From the NCBI RefSeq assembly GCF_027625935.1, contig NZ_CP115300.1:1674001-1738000 (forward strand): 64,000 nucleotides of DNA. The letters run 5' to 3'. The notes under the pieces are model-generated. The model saw nothing but the letters and a program-made list of their open reading frames with translations. It made no database searches and was not told where the DNA came from. The position numbers and the translations under genes are program-made. Below are positions 34,246 through 44,510 of the stretch, piece by piece. The stretch is from Streptomyces camelliae. Its GTDB lineage: Bacteria > Actinomycetota > Actinomycetes > Streptomycetales > Streptomycetaceae. Each line of letters starts with the position of its first letter. Position 1 is the stretch's first letter.

Positions 34246-35363
34246 GCCGCCAGGTCGTCGGCGAGTGCGGCGATCCGGGCCCGGCCCTCCACCCGGGCCA
34301 CCCAGTCGTGCGGCAGGCCGGTGTCGCCGTGCAGGGCGCCGAGCAGGTTGCCGCAGATCGAGCCGGTGGAGTCGCTGTCGCCCGAGTGGTTGACGGCCAG
34401 CAGCAGCGCCTCGTCGGGGCGAGGTTCGGCGAGCGCGCAGTAGACGCCGATGGCGAGGGCCTGCTCGGCGACCCAGCCCGCACCGAGGGACTCCGCCTTC
34501 TCGGCCGTCGGGGAACCGTCGGCGGCGAGGTCCAGGGCCTCGCGCAGGGCGGCGGTGGTCTCGTCGTGGCCGCGGTGGCGCTCCAGCAGCCGCACCGTGC
34601 GCAGCACCGCGCCCTCCAGGGAGTCACCGGCGACCAGGTGGGCCACGATCGCGGCGAGCGCGCCCGCCGCGTAGTAGCCGGTGGGGTGACCGTGGGTGAT
34701 CTGGGCGCCGCGCGCCGCCATGCCGAACGCCTCCTCGGCGGGGCCGCCCATCAGGCCGAAGGGGGCCGAGCGCATGACCGTGCCGCAGCCCTTGGAGTCG
34801 GGGTTGACCTCGCCGGGTGTGCCGTCGAGCGGGAGCGCGGGGTCGGGTGCGTACATCTGGGCGACGCCGGAGAGGCAGGCGTTGCCGGGGGCGCGGCGGG
34901 CATACAGCCAGGCCTCGGTGACCAGGCCGGCGGACGGCGTGCCTGCCGGGGCGTTCACCGGTACGCCGGGCCGCGGCGGCGCCGGCTGCTCGGGACCGGG
35001 CTTGGACTGGGTCTCCAGCCAGCGCTCGTAGGCCTGGCGCAGCAGCAGGGGCCAGGCGCCGCCGGTGCCCTTCTCACGCTGCCGGGCGTGTGCCTGGATC
35101 AGGGCCTCGACGGTGAACAGGGTCATCTGGGTGTCATCGCTGATCAGGCCGACGGCACCGTGAGCACCGGGGACGAGACCGGTGACGCCGCGCGGTCCGT
35201 GCGCGGCGCGGATCCGGTCCAGGGTGGAGAACTCCACCGGGTAGCCGAGGGCGTCACCGAGCGCGCCGCCGAGGAGACAGCCTCGGACTCTGGCCCGGTA
35301 CACCGCCGCGGCCTGAAGGGACGGCGTCCGCCACGGCTTGGTCCACGGTTCGTTCCTGCGCAC
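34227..35363 (-). CDS. ADP-ribosylglycohydrolase family protein
   Basis: Removes ADP-ribose from proteins or related substrates using two magnesium ions. 378 residues, all helical. Metal-binding motifs are visible: LGGALGDALG (about residue 27), LISDDTQMT (about 68) and NHSGDSDSTGSICGNLLGAL (about 325). GTG at 35363 has GAGGAG upstream; the same frame stays open further but carries nothing conserved. It is divergent from an XRE regulator with a 45-bp gap. Its stop codon lies inside a 25-bp tandem repeat. Target unknown. Confidence 0.9.
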   Translation of the reverse strand: MRRNEPWTKPWRTPSLQAAAVYRARVRGCLLGGALGDALGYPVEFSTLDRIRAAHGPRGVTGLVPGAHGAVGLISDDTQMTLFTVEALIQAHARQREKGTGGAWPLLLRQAYERWLETQSKPGPEQPAPPRPGVPVNAPAGTPSAGLVTEAWLYARRAPGNACLSGVAQMYAPDPALPLDGTPGEVNPDSKGCGTVMRSAPFGLMGGPAEEAFGMAARGAQITHGHPTGYYAAGALAAIVAHLVAGDSLEGAVLRTVRLLERHRGHDETTAALREALDLAADGSPTAEKAESLGAGWVAEQALAIGVYCALAEPRPDEALLLAVNHSGDSDSTGSICGNLLGALHGDTGLPHDWVARVEGRARIAALADDLAAEAVRG

Positions 35364-35408
35364 CTGAAGCAACTCCTCGACTACGCCCCCTCGACTACCG
35401 TCGGGCGT

Positions 35409-36263
35409 ATGACCATTGTCGCTTCCGGCCCTTCCGCGTCCCCCACTGCCCCCGCCTCCGCCAGCGCCGACGGCAAGGGCGCCGGCCCGCTGCTGCGCGC
35501 CTGGCGGGAGCGGCGGCGGATATCGCAGCTGGAGCTGGCGCTGCGCGCCGACTCCTCCGCGCGGCACATCAGTTTCATCGAGACCGGCCGGTCCCGGCCG
35601 AGCGAGGAGATGGTGCTGCGGCTCGCCGAGCATCTGGACGTGCCGGTGCGTGAGCGCAACTCCCTGCTGCTGGCAGCCGGTTACGCCCCGCACTATCCGG
35701 AGACCCCGCTGGACGACCCGGCGCTGGACGCGCTGCGCGACGGCATGGAGCGTCTCATCCAGGGCTACGAGCCCTACCCGGCGCTGGTGGTGGACGCGAC
35801 CTACACGGTGGTCGCCGCGAACCGGGGCATCGCGATGCTGCTGGACGGCGTGCCGGAGAAGCTGCTGTCCCCGGCGCCGAACGCGATGCGGCTGACGCTG
35901 CACCCGGAGGGGCTTGCGCCGCGCATCCGTAATCTGCACACGTGGCGCGGGCATCTGCTGGCGCAGATGGACCGGCAGATCGCCCTGCAACGCTCGGAGC
36001 GGCTGCGTGCCCTGTACGAGGAGGTGGCGGCCTACCCGGTGCCGGAGGACGCGCACGGCGACGAGGACGGCGAACCGGCCGGATCCGTCGCCTACTTCGC
36101 GCTTCCGATGCGGATCGAGCACGACGGCCGGATCCTGTCGTTCGTGTCGTCGATCTCCACCTTCAACACCCCGATGGACGTCACGGTCGCCGAGCTGGCC
36201 ATCGAGACGTTCCTTCCGGCGGACCCGGCGACGGCCAAGTACCTGCACACGCTTGCCGGTTGA
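35409..36263 (+). CDS. XRE family regulator with MmyB-like ligand-binding domain
   Basis: A 284-residue DNA-binding protein. The HTH (about residues 36-90) reads ISQLELALRADSSARHISF followed by IETGRSRPSEEMVLRLAEHL. The C-terminal part (about 105-280) resembles the MmyB-like PAS-type domain that binds fatty acids in other actinomycetes, with VVDATYTVVAANRG. It is divergent from the ADP-ribosylglycohydrolase. Proteins of this type often control a nearby oxidoreductase; none is adjacent here. Confidence 0.87.
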   Translation: MTIVASGPSASPTAPASASADGKGAGPLLRAWRERRRISQLELALRADSSARHISFIETGRSRPSEEMVLRLAEHLDVPVRERNSLLLAAGYAPHYPETPLDDPALDALRDGMERLIQGYEPYPALVVDATYTVVAANRGIAMLLDGVPEKLLSPAPNAMRLTLHPEGLAPRIRNLHTWRGHLLAQMDRQIALQRSERLRALYEEVAAYPVPEDAHGDEDGEPAGSVAYFALPMRIEHDGRILSFVSSISTFNTPMDVTVAELAIETFLPADPATAKYLHTLAG

Positions 36264-36369
36264 CACTCGCCCGGCGAAATCGCGCCACCAGGAATCCCTC
36301 GGACCGGTGTGCGAGAGGCGATCACATGACAGACTGCCCGGGTACTTCGGCGCGTTGGGGAGGCGTGGC

Positions 36370-37233
36370 GTGAGTGAGCGACGGGCTGCGCCCACCGTCG
36401 GCCAGGTGGTGCTCGGCAAGCGGTTGCAGGAACTGCGCGAGGCGTCGGGCCTCAGCCGTGAGGAGGCCGCCAAGGTCCTCAGGGTGGCGTCGGCGACCGT
36501 ACGGCGGATGGAGATGGCCGAGGTCGCGCTGAAGATCCCCTACGTGCAGGTGCTGCTGGACACCTACGGGGTGCCCGAGGAGGAGGCGGCCGCGTTCGTG
36601 CGGCTGGCCGAGGAGGCGAACCAGCCGGGCTGGTGGCAGCGTTTCCACGACGTGCTGCCGGACTGGTTCAGCCTGTACGTCAGTCTGGAGGGCGCCGCCC
36701 GGATCATCCGCTCCTACGAGCCGCACTTCGTACCGGGTCTGCTGCAGACCGAGGAGTACGCGCGCGCGGTGATGGAGGCCGGTACGATCGGGCAGACCTC
36801 GCCGCAGACGGTCGAGCGGCATGTGTCGCTGCGCCTGGAGCGGCAGCGGCTGCTGGAGCGGGACGATCCGCCGCACCTGTGGGTGATCATGGACGAGACG
36901 GTGCTGCGACGCCCGGTGAGCACACGCCCCGAGGTGATGCGCGACCAGCTGGACCGGCTGCTGGAGTACGCCGAGCGGGACCGGGTCACGCTGCAGGTCG
37001 CCGAGTTCGCGGCAGGCCCGCATCCGGGGACGTACGCGCCGTTCACGCTGTTCCGGTTCGCCGAGCCGGAGCTGCCGGACATGGTGTTCACCGAGTATCT
37101 GACCGGCGCCCTGTATCTGGACTCGCGGCGGGAGGTGGCCGCGCATCTGGAGGTGCTGGACCACATGACGGCGCGGGCCGCGTCGGCGCAGCGCACGCAG
37201 ACTCTGCTGCGGGAGTTCCGCGCGGCCCTGTGA
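36370..37233 (+). CDS. Scr1-family HTH regulator (XRE plus DUF5753)
   Basis: A 287-residue regulator with an N-terminal HTH (about residues 12-65: LREASGLSREEAAKVLRVAS). The DUF5753 domain (about 95-280) is marked by the invariant-looking RSYEPHFVPGLLQTEEYARAV. This family is abundant in Streptomyces and usually paired with a small DUF397 protein in a toxin-antitoxin-like unit. No DUF397 gene follows here; a DUF574 methyltransferase does. GTG at 36370 has GGGGAGG upstream. A clean hairpin ends the gene. Confidence 0.9.
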   Translation: MSERRAAPTVGQVVLGKRLQELREASGLSREEAAKVLRVASATVRRMEMAEVALKIPYVQVLLDTYGVPEEEAAAFVRLAEEANQPGWWQRFHDVLPDWFSLYVSLEGAARIIRSYEPHFVPGLLQTEEYARAVMEAGTIGQTSPQTVERHVSLRLERQRLLERDDPPHLWVIMDETVLRRPVSTRPEVMRDQLDRLLEYAERDRVTLQVAEFAAGPHPGTYAPFTLFRFAEPELPDMVFTEYLTGALYLDSRREVAAHLEVLDHMTARAASAQRTQTLLREFRAAL

Positions 37234-37237
37234 CCTG

Positions 37238-37259
37238 CCGGAGGGGGCATCCCCTCCGG
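37238..37259 (+). terminator. Hairpin after the Scr1-family gene
   Basis: CCGGAGGGG (37238-37246) and CCCCTCCGG (37251-37259) form nine perfect pairs with a GCAT loop, five bases after the stop codon. Confidence 0.75.
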
Positions 37260-37323
37260 GTCGGCCCCGACCGGCCCTGCCCTGCTCTTCCCGACCCTGA
37301 CCGGCCCTTGGGGGAACACCCGT

Positions 37324-38133
37324 ATGACCACGCCCGATTCCGTGCCCGTCCCCGTCGAAACGGGCCGTCCGCATCCGGCCCGGGTGTACGACTGGTGGCT
37401 GGGCGGCAAGGACAACTACCCGGTGGACGAGGAGCTGGCGCGGAAGATCCTCGCCGCGGACGGCACGGTGGTGCGCGGGGCTCGGGCCAACCGGCGGTTC
37501 ATGCACCGGGCCGTGCGCACGGCGGCCGAAGCGGGAGTGCGGCAGTTCCTGGACATCGGCACCGGCATCCCGACCGAACCCAATCTGCACCAGGTGGCCC
37601 AGGGCACGGCGCCGGAGTCCCGGGTGGTGTACGCGGACAACGATCCGATCGTGCTGCGGCACGCCGAGGCGCTGCTACGCAGCTCCGCCGAGGGCAGCAC
37701 GCGATACCTCCACGCCGACGTCCGCGACCCGGACACCATCCTGCGGCAGGCCGGTGCGTCCCTGGACTTCGCACGGCCCGTCGCGCTGTCGCTGGTGGCG
37801 CTGACCCACTATCTGTCGGACGCCGAGGACGATGTGCACGGCCTGGTCGAGACCTACGTCCGGCAGCTCGCTCCGGGCAGCTTCCTGATCCTGTCTCAGG
37901 TCACCCCGGACCTGAACCCCGAGGCGGTGAACCGGGCCGCCGAGCTGTTCCAGCGCAGCGGCACGCCCTTCCACCCCCGCACCCTGCCCGAGTTCTCCCG
38001 CTTCTTCGCCGGCCTCGACCTGCTGGGCCCCGGGGTCATCCCGGTGCACGGCTGGCGCCCGGAGCCGGAGGACGTGGCGGCCCAGGCGGAGGGGATCGTG
38101 CCGGTGTACGCGGGCGTGGCGGTCAAGCGGTGA
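37324..38133 (+). CDS. SAM-dependent methyltransferase (DUF574 family)
   Basis: A 269-residue member of a family expanded in Streptomyces. Typical blocks are RVYDWWLGGKDNYPVDEE (about residue 20), FLDIGTGIPTEPNLHQ (SAM site, about 75) and VVYADNDPIVL (about 100). The family is known only as methyltransferase-like, and substrates are unknown. These genes commonly lie beside Scr1-type regulators, as here, pointing to a shared developmental or signalling role. Its stop overlaps the first bases of a beta-helix relic. Confidence 0.9.
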   Translation: MTTPDSVPVPVETGRPHPARVYDWWLGGKDNYPVDEELARKILAADGTVVRGARANRRFMHRAVRTAAEAGVRQFLDIGTGIPTEPNLHQVAQGTAPESRVVYADNDPIVLRHAEALLRSSAEGSTRYLHADVRDPDTILRQAGASLDFARPVALSLVALTHYLSDAEDDVHGLVETYVRQLAPGSFLILSQVTPDLNPEAVNRAAELFQRSGTPFHPRTLPEFSRFFAGLDLLGPGVIPVHGWRPEPEDVAAQAEGIVPVYAGVAVKR

Positions 38134-38936
38134 TCTGCACGCCGGCGCCCTGGTCCTGGACGAGGTCACGGTCCGGGGCCACGGCGGGGTCTGTCTGCAC
38201 GCCCGCCGGGACACCTCGGCTCTGCTGACGGTTAGTCACTTCTTCTACGGCCGGACGGTGTTCGCGGGCAGCACCGGCACGGTGGAGCGGTGCCGGTTCA
38301 CCGATGCGGCCGACGACGCGCTCGCGGTGATCGAGGGTGGCCGGGTCACGGTCCGCGCCGGCCGGTTCGAGGGCAGCCGGATCCACGGCGTGCGGGTCAG
38401 CGACGCGCGGGCCGAGCTGACGGGGTGCGAGCTGACCGGCACCGGGCGGGCCGCCATGTCCGCGGACACCCACGCCGAGCTGTCCGTCACCGACTGTGTG
38501 ATCAGCGCCGTACACGCCGAGGGGGTGCTGTTCGTCGGGCAGTCCCGGGGGCTGGTGCGCGGCTGCCGGGTTCCACGGGCCGGTCTCGGGCGGCCAGTTC
38601 GCCTGGAACAACCGGACCGTCACCCAGAACCGGCGCAACGACTCCGCCATCGCCCCCGGCCACGAGGCGCTCGCGCAGCTCCTGGGCCAACTGCTGCGGG
38701 AATTGCCGGAGTCCGGCCTCGCCGAGCGGGACCGGGCGGACACCGAGGCCGCGGCCGAGGAGGTACTGGCGGAGGTCACCGGCCCCGACACCCCCGAGCC
38801 GGGCCGGCTGCGCCGGGCCCTGAACGGCCTCAAGGGCGCACTCGCCCCGGTCGCGATGGGCGGCTCGGCCGGGGCGGCGGCCGGCGCACAGGAGTGGGCA
38901 CACGCGGCGATCAGGAACCTGACCGCACTCATGTGA
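38132..38936 (+). pseudogene. Right-handed beta-helix protein relic
   Basis: Directly after the methyltransferase, one frame (38132 to about 38570) encodes tandem beta-helix coils (for example VERCRFTDAADDALAVIEGG, VRVSDARAELTGCELTG). It lacks any N-terminus. The frame then shifts, and a second frame (about 38572-38936) continues with GPVSGGQFAWNNRTVTQN and an Ala-rich helical tail ending NLTALM. The second part resembles a separate family with QFAWNN motifs, so the relic may join two genes through a deletion. No functional product is expected. Confidence 0.7.
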
Positions 38937-39062
38937 GCCGGAGCGGCGGGCTGACCGCGCTGGGCGGGCGCCTCGGCGGGCCCCGGCCGGGACTGACCGC
39001 GCTGGACGGACGCACACCTCGGCGGCCCCTGGCCCAGGGCGAACGGGCGGGCGGGCGCCAGG

Positions 39063-39330
39063 GCCAGGCGGCACTGCCGCACCGGTCCAGCGGCGGGTAC
39101 GGTCCGCCTCCGCGCCCCTGGGCGGGGCGGGCCGCCGGGCGGTTGCCGAAGCCAGGCGGCACTGCGGCACCGCCAGAGCCAGGCGGCACTGCCGCACCGG
39201 TCCAGCGGCGGGTACGGTCCGCCTCCGCGCCCCTGGGCGGGGCGGGCCGCCGGGCGGTTGCCGAAGCCAGGCGGCACTGCGGCACCGCCAGGGCCAGGCG
39301 GCACTGCCGCGCCGGTCCGGAGGCGGTTAC
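39063..39330. repeat. 115-bp tandem repeat in a 607-bp gene-free region
   Basis: GCCAGGCGGCACTGCC starts at 39063, 39178 and 39293, giving two full 115-bp units and a partial third. Each unit has an internal second copy of GCCAGGCGGCACTGCGG and a CGCGCCCCTGGGCGGGGCGG hairpin-like core. The whole stretch 38937-39543 lies between the beta-helix relic and dnaK and shows no convincing gene. Confidence 0.88.
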
Positions 39331-39543
39331 GGGGTGCAGTCGGCGGATGGCGGGCGGCTGTGATCCCAGGGCGGCTCCGGGGCGCACCGGCCGGGCGCCA
39401 GGCTGAGCCGGTGCGGTGGCGGCTGCCGCGGGACACACGGGCCGGATGCCGGGCGCCGCTGGTCCGGCGGTGGCTGCGGGAGGCCCTGGGCAGGCGTCAC
39501 GCCGTGCCGGTCCAGCGGCGGCCGTGAAGCGGGCGGGCGGGGG

Positions 39544-41406
<1,863 letters not shown>

Positions 41407-41472
41407 GATCCGTCCCCTTCCGCCAGGGCCGTCTTCGGCACTATCAGCAGAAAACGCGCGTACGACGCTGTC

Positions 41473-41515
41473 AATCCCGAGATCCCGAGAAGCCGAGATC
41501 CCGAGATCCCGGGAT
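41473..41515. repeat. Short ATCCCGAG tandem repeats upstream of dnaK
   Basis: AATCCCGAG, GATCCCGAGA, GAGATCCCGAG and GATCCCGGGAT follow each other with interruptions, about 70-110 bp upstream of the minus-strand dnaK start. They could be regulator sites or simple expansion. Confidence 0.55.
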
Positions 41516-41590
41516 GCCTACTGCGCGAGTACCCGGGAACGGCGGTGCCGCGCCCCTGGGCGGGACGCGGCATCGGCGGTCGTACGGGCG

Positions 41591-42016
41591 TCAGGCCAGC
41601 TCGGCCGTCAGCGTGATGGTCGTACCGGCCAGGGCCTGGCTGACCGGGCAGTTCTTCTTGGCGTCCTCGGCGGCCGAGGCGAAGCCCTCCGCGTCCAGAC
41701 CCGGCACCTCGCCGCGCACGGTGAGGTGGATGCCGGTGATGCCCTCGCCCGGCTGGAAGGTCACGTCGGCCTTGGTCTCCAGCCGGGTGGGCGGGGTGCC
41801 GGCGCCGGCCAGTCCGTGCGAGAGGGCCATGGAGAAGCAGCTGGAGTGGGCGGCGGCGATCAGCTCCTCGGGGCTGGTCTTGCCGTTCGCCTGCTCCGCG
41901 CGCGAGGGCCACGACACCGGCTGCTGGCCGATGCCGGAGGAGTCGAAGGTGACGACGCCGCTGCCCTGGAGCAGGTTGCCTTCCCAGACGGTGTGCGCGG
42001 TGCGCGTGGTGGCCAC
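41591..42016 (-). CDS. OsmC family peroxiredoxin
   Basis: Reduces organic hydroperoxides through two cysteines. 141 residues. The peroxidatic Cys60 is in AAAHSSCFSMALSH and the resolving Cys123 in KKNCPVSQALAG, with Arg39 and Glu51 placed as in OsmC/Ohr enzymes. The sequence is closer to the OsmC subgroup than Ohr. ATG at 42016 is 39 bp from a 15-bp triple repeat in its promoter region. Likely stress-induced. Confidence 0.93.
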   Translation of the reverse strand: MATTRTAHTVWEGNLLQGSGVVTFDSSGIGQQPVSWPSRAEQANGKTSPEELIAAAHSSCFSMALSHGLAGAGTPPTRLETKADVTFQPGEGITGIHLTVRGEVPGLDAEGFASAAEDAKKNCPVSQALAGTTITLTAELA

Positions 42017-42055
42017 GGTGGTTCCTTTCGCGGGTGGTCTCGCGGGTGGTCGGTC

Positions 42056-42100
42056 CCGTTGCCGGATGTTCCGTTGCCGGATGTTCCGTTGCCGGGTTTC
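42056..42100. repeat. 15-bp tandem repeat, three copies, upstream of osmC-like gene
   Basis: CCGTTGCCGGATGTT at 42056, 42071 and (with changes) 42086. It covers the region where the osmC-like promoter should lie, so copy number could affect expression. Confidence 0.85.
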
Positions 42101-42203
42101 CGTGTCCCTATCCGATCACATCCGGGCCCGTCGTACGCCGAAGACCGGCCCACGCGCGGTGAACGGACGATGACGTCGCGTTCCGCCGGGCCGCCCACGG
42201 CGT

Positions 42204-44432
42204 TCAGGCCACCCGCTCCTCCTCGGCATCGGCATCGGTGTCGGTGTCGGCGGTGAGCGGGACCTCGGGGCCGTTGAGCTCGCGCAGCCAGCGGCGCAGC
42301 ACGCGGTGCACCTGCTCGGCGCCGGCCGGCTCCTCCTCCCCCTCCCCGACCGGTGCGGACAGATCCAGCGGGGAGAGCAGGAACGAGCGGGACTGGGCGC
42401 CACCGAGACCGCCGTGGGAGCCGATCTGCTCCTCGAAGGCGAGAACCTCGCCGTCGGCCGGGTCGTACGCCGAGTTCACCATGATGTCGGCGGTGTGCGG
42501 GAAGGAGTGGGTACGGCGGACGGCGTCGGCGGCACCGGGACCGAACCGCGCCAGCGGCTCGGATACGTCGTCGAGCTCGGCCAGCGGGATCTCGGCACCG
42601 TGGGCCCCCAGCACGACCCCGCCGTGCTCCTCGCTGCGCACCAGCAGGAAGCCGATGCCCGGGTGATGCGCGAGGGTGGTGAGCAGGGCCGGGTGACGGG
42701 CCTCGATCTCCTCCTTGGTCATGCGGTGCCGGACATCCGGGAAGGAGACCAGGCCGAGATTGCCGGACGCCAGCACGACCGGCTCGGAACCCCGCGCCGG
42801 CCGGTACCGCTCCCCCTTCTCCTCCACGGGCCGGCGCAGCGCGGCACGGACGGCGGCGCGGGCCTCGGCACCGCTGCGGGTCCCCTCGGCCCGGCGTGGG
42901 ACGGGCAGCCCGCAGCCGGCCCGGACGAGGTCGCCGAGGGTGAGACCGTAGCGGGCGTGGAAGGTCTCGCCGGGGCTCTGGCCGTGGTCGGACAGGACGA
43001 CGATGCGGTAGGGGCGGGGGGCGTGTTCGGCGACCCGCTGGAGCAGGGCGAGGGCCCGGTCGAGGCGTTGCAGCACCTTCTCGGCGTCCCGGCTGTGCGG
43101 GCCGGAGTGGTGGGCGACCTCGTCGTAGGCGACCAGGTCGGCGTAGACGGCGGTGCGCCCGGCCAGCATGTCGCCCATCACCGCGGCGACCACGACGTCC
43201 CGTTCCACGACGGTGGCGAAGGCCCGCACGAGGGGGTAGAGGCCACCGCGGCCGACCCGCGGCCGTTGTCCCCGCAGGCGGGCGCGGGTGGACTGGCCGA
43301 CCTCGCGGGCCACCTCGGCGACGAAGGACAGGGCGGTGCGTACGGCGCTCGCAGGGTCGGAGAAGTAGGCGAAGTAGCCGGCGCGGGAACGGTTCTCCCG
43401 TCCTCGGCGGCGGGTGGCGATGGACAGGACGAGGGCCTGCTCGCCGGCGCCGCCGCTGAAGAGGTTGCCGCGGCTGGCGCCGTCGACGGTGAGCAGTCCG
43501 CCGTCGCCTGTATGCAGTATGGCGCGGCGCTGCAGTTCGGCGGCGCTCGTCGGCCGGTTGCACACCATCACCTCTCCGCAGTCCTTCTCGTACCAGCGGA
43601 ACGCCGGCACGTCGAAGGTGCTGCCGTGGAGGATGCCGAGCTGGCTGGCGCCGGTCTGGCTGGACCAGTCGGTGCGCCAGGGGGTGAGGCGATGGGTCGG
43701 CTGTATGCGATGTTCCGTCGACTGCCGACCGTCGACCGGATTCTGTAGACCGTCGGCCGGCTTCTGCAGACCGTCGGCCGGTTCCTGTACGCCGTCGGCC
43801 GGTTTCTGCAGACCGTCGCCCGTCGCCAGCCAGCGGGACACCGTAGGCATCAGCCCCTTGCGGACCGCCGCCGTGAGGACGTCGTGGCCGACACCGTCGA
43901 GTTGGACGAAGACCAGGCCGGGGGTGGTGGGGCAGGGCGGGTCGGATCTGCGGCGGCGGGTGGCGAGGCGGTGCAGGCGGCGGCGGTAGGCCTCGTCGTC
44001 GCGGACGGCGAGGGCGGCGCCGGTGGCCGAGGCGACCGCGGACATCACGGCGGCCACGATGACGGCGGTCTGCGGGGCGGCGGCGCCCCGGCCGGAGGGG
44101 TTGACGCGCAGGGCGAGCAGCAGCAGGGAGCCGTTGAGGACGAAGACCAGCAGGCCGAGGAAGAGGGCGGGGACGAGGAGCAGGAGCCGGACCAGAAGGG
44201 GCCAGACCACGGCCGACAGGATGCCGAAGGCGCCGGCGCCGCAGGCGGCGGTGACGGCGATCCGGGTGAGGCTGTCGCCGTCGGCGGACTGGAGCCGGAA
44301 GTCGGGCAGAAGGGCGGCGAGGACCAGCATGGTGACGGTGGAGGCCGCCCATACGGTGACGCTCCGTCCGATCTGGCTGACAACCCACCGCCATGGCACG
44401 CCTCGTACCCCTCGCACGCCTCGAACCCTCAC
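42204..44432 (-). CDS. Membrane phosphodiesterase/alkaline phosphatase-superfamily protein with in-frame minisatellite
   Basis: A 742-residue protein. The N-terminal region (about 15-145) has four hydrophobic helices like phage-holin-type membrane proteins. The phosphodiesterase domain begins at LVFVQLDGVGHDVL (about 173) with metal ligands in DWSSQTGASQLGILHG and VVLSDHGQSPGETFH. Residues about 205-243 form a repeated insert, DGLQKPADGVQEPADGLQKP and onward, exactly where related sequences would run from the ATG loop into THRLTPW. The DNA there is the AT-rich family of this window. A further AT-rich word (43508) encodes AILHTG. Substrate unknown, perhaps a lipid-linked or nucleotide ester. 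Confidence 0.85.
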   Translation of the reverse strand: MRVRGVRGVRGVPWRWVVSQIGRSVTVWAASTVTMLVLAALLPDFRLQSADGDSLTRIAVTAACGAGAFGILSAVVWPLLVRLLLLVPALFLGLLVFVLNGSLLLLALRVNPSGRGAAAPQTAVIVAAVMSAVASATGAALAVRDDEAYRRRLHRLATRRRRSDPPCPTTPGLVFVQLDGVGHDVLTAAVRKGLMPTVSRWLATGDGLQKPADGVQEPADGLQKPADGLQNPVDGRQSTEHRIQPTHRLTPWRTDWSSQTGASQLGILHGSTFDVPAFRWYEKDCGEVMVCNRPTSAAELQRRAILHTGDGGLLTVDGASRGNLFSGGAGEQALVLSIATRRRGRENRSRAGYFAYFSDPASAVRTALSFVAEVAREVGQSTRARLRGQRPRVGRGGLYPLVRAFATVVERDVVVAAVMGDMLAGRTAVYADLVAYDEVAHHSGPHSRDAEKVLQRLDRALALLQRVAEHAPRPYRIVVLSDHGQSPGETFHARYGLTLGDLVRAGCGLPVPRRAEGTRSGAEARAAVRAALRRPVEEKGERYRPARGSEPVVLASGNLGLVSFPDVRHRMTKEEIEARHPALLTTLAHHPGIGFLLVRSEEHGGVVLGAHGAEIPLAELDDVSEPLARFGPGAADAVRRTHSFPHTADIMVNSAYDPADGEVLAFEEQIGSHGGLGGAQSRSFLLSPLDLSAPVGEGEEEPAGAEQVHRVLRRWLRELNGPEVPLTADTDTDADAEEERVA
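43508..43524. repeat. AT-rich core motif, copy 3 (plus strand, antisense to gene)
   Basis: CTGTATGCAGTATGGCG shares GTATGCAGTAT with the copies at 13281, 15360 and 62743. In the phosphodiesterase gene it encodes AILHTG through ATA CTG CAT ACA. Confidence 0.7.
43729..43818. repeat. 21-bp minisatellite inside the phosphodiesterase gene
   Basis: Four to five units encode DGLQKPA-type heptapeptides on the minus strand. Each unit has a (T/C)CTGCAGA or TCTACAGAATCCGG core next to GGTCGAC-like sequence, close to the AT-rich words found in single copy elsewhere. All units keep the reading frame. Confidence 0.88.
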
Positions 44433-44510
44433 GTCCCGGCCCGCTCGACGCCCGGGCCTCGCTCCACCTTGTCATACCGGGCCGGGGCGACGGCGGACGG
44501 CCGAGCGGGC

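Noticed and set aside
32992..36473. Long minus-strand open frames joining the methyltransferase to the dehydratase region and extending the ADP-ribosylglycohydrolase upstream
   Set aside because: The extensions lack conserved sequence and run through neighbouring genes; shorter starts with ribosome sites were used.
39063..39330. Insertion sequence or MITE
   Set aside because: The 115-bp units are direct tandem copies without terminal inverted repeats or target duplications.
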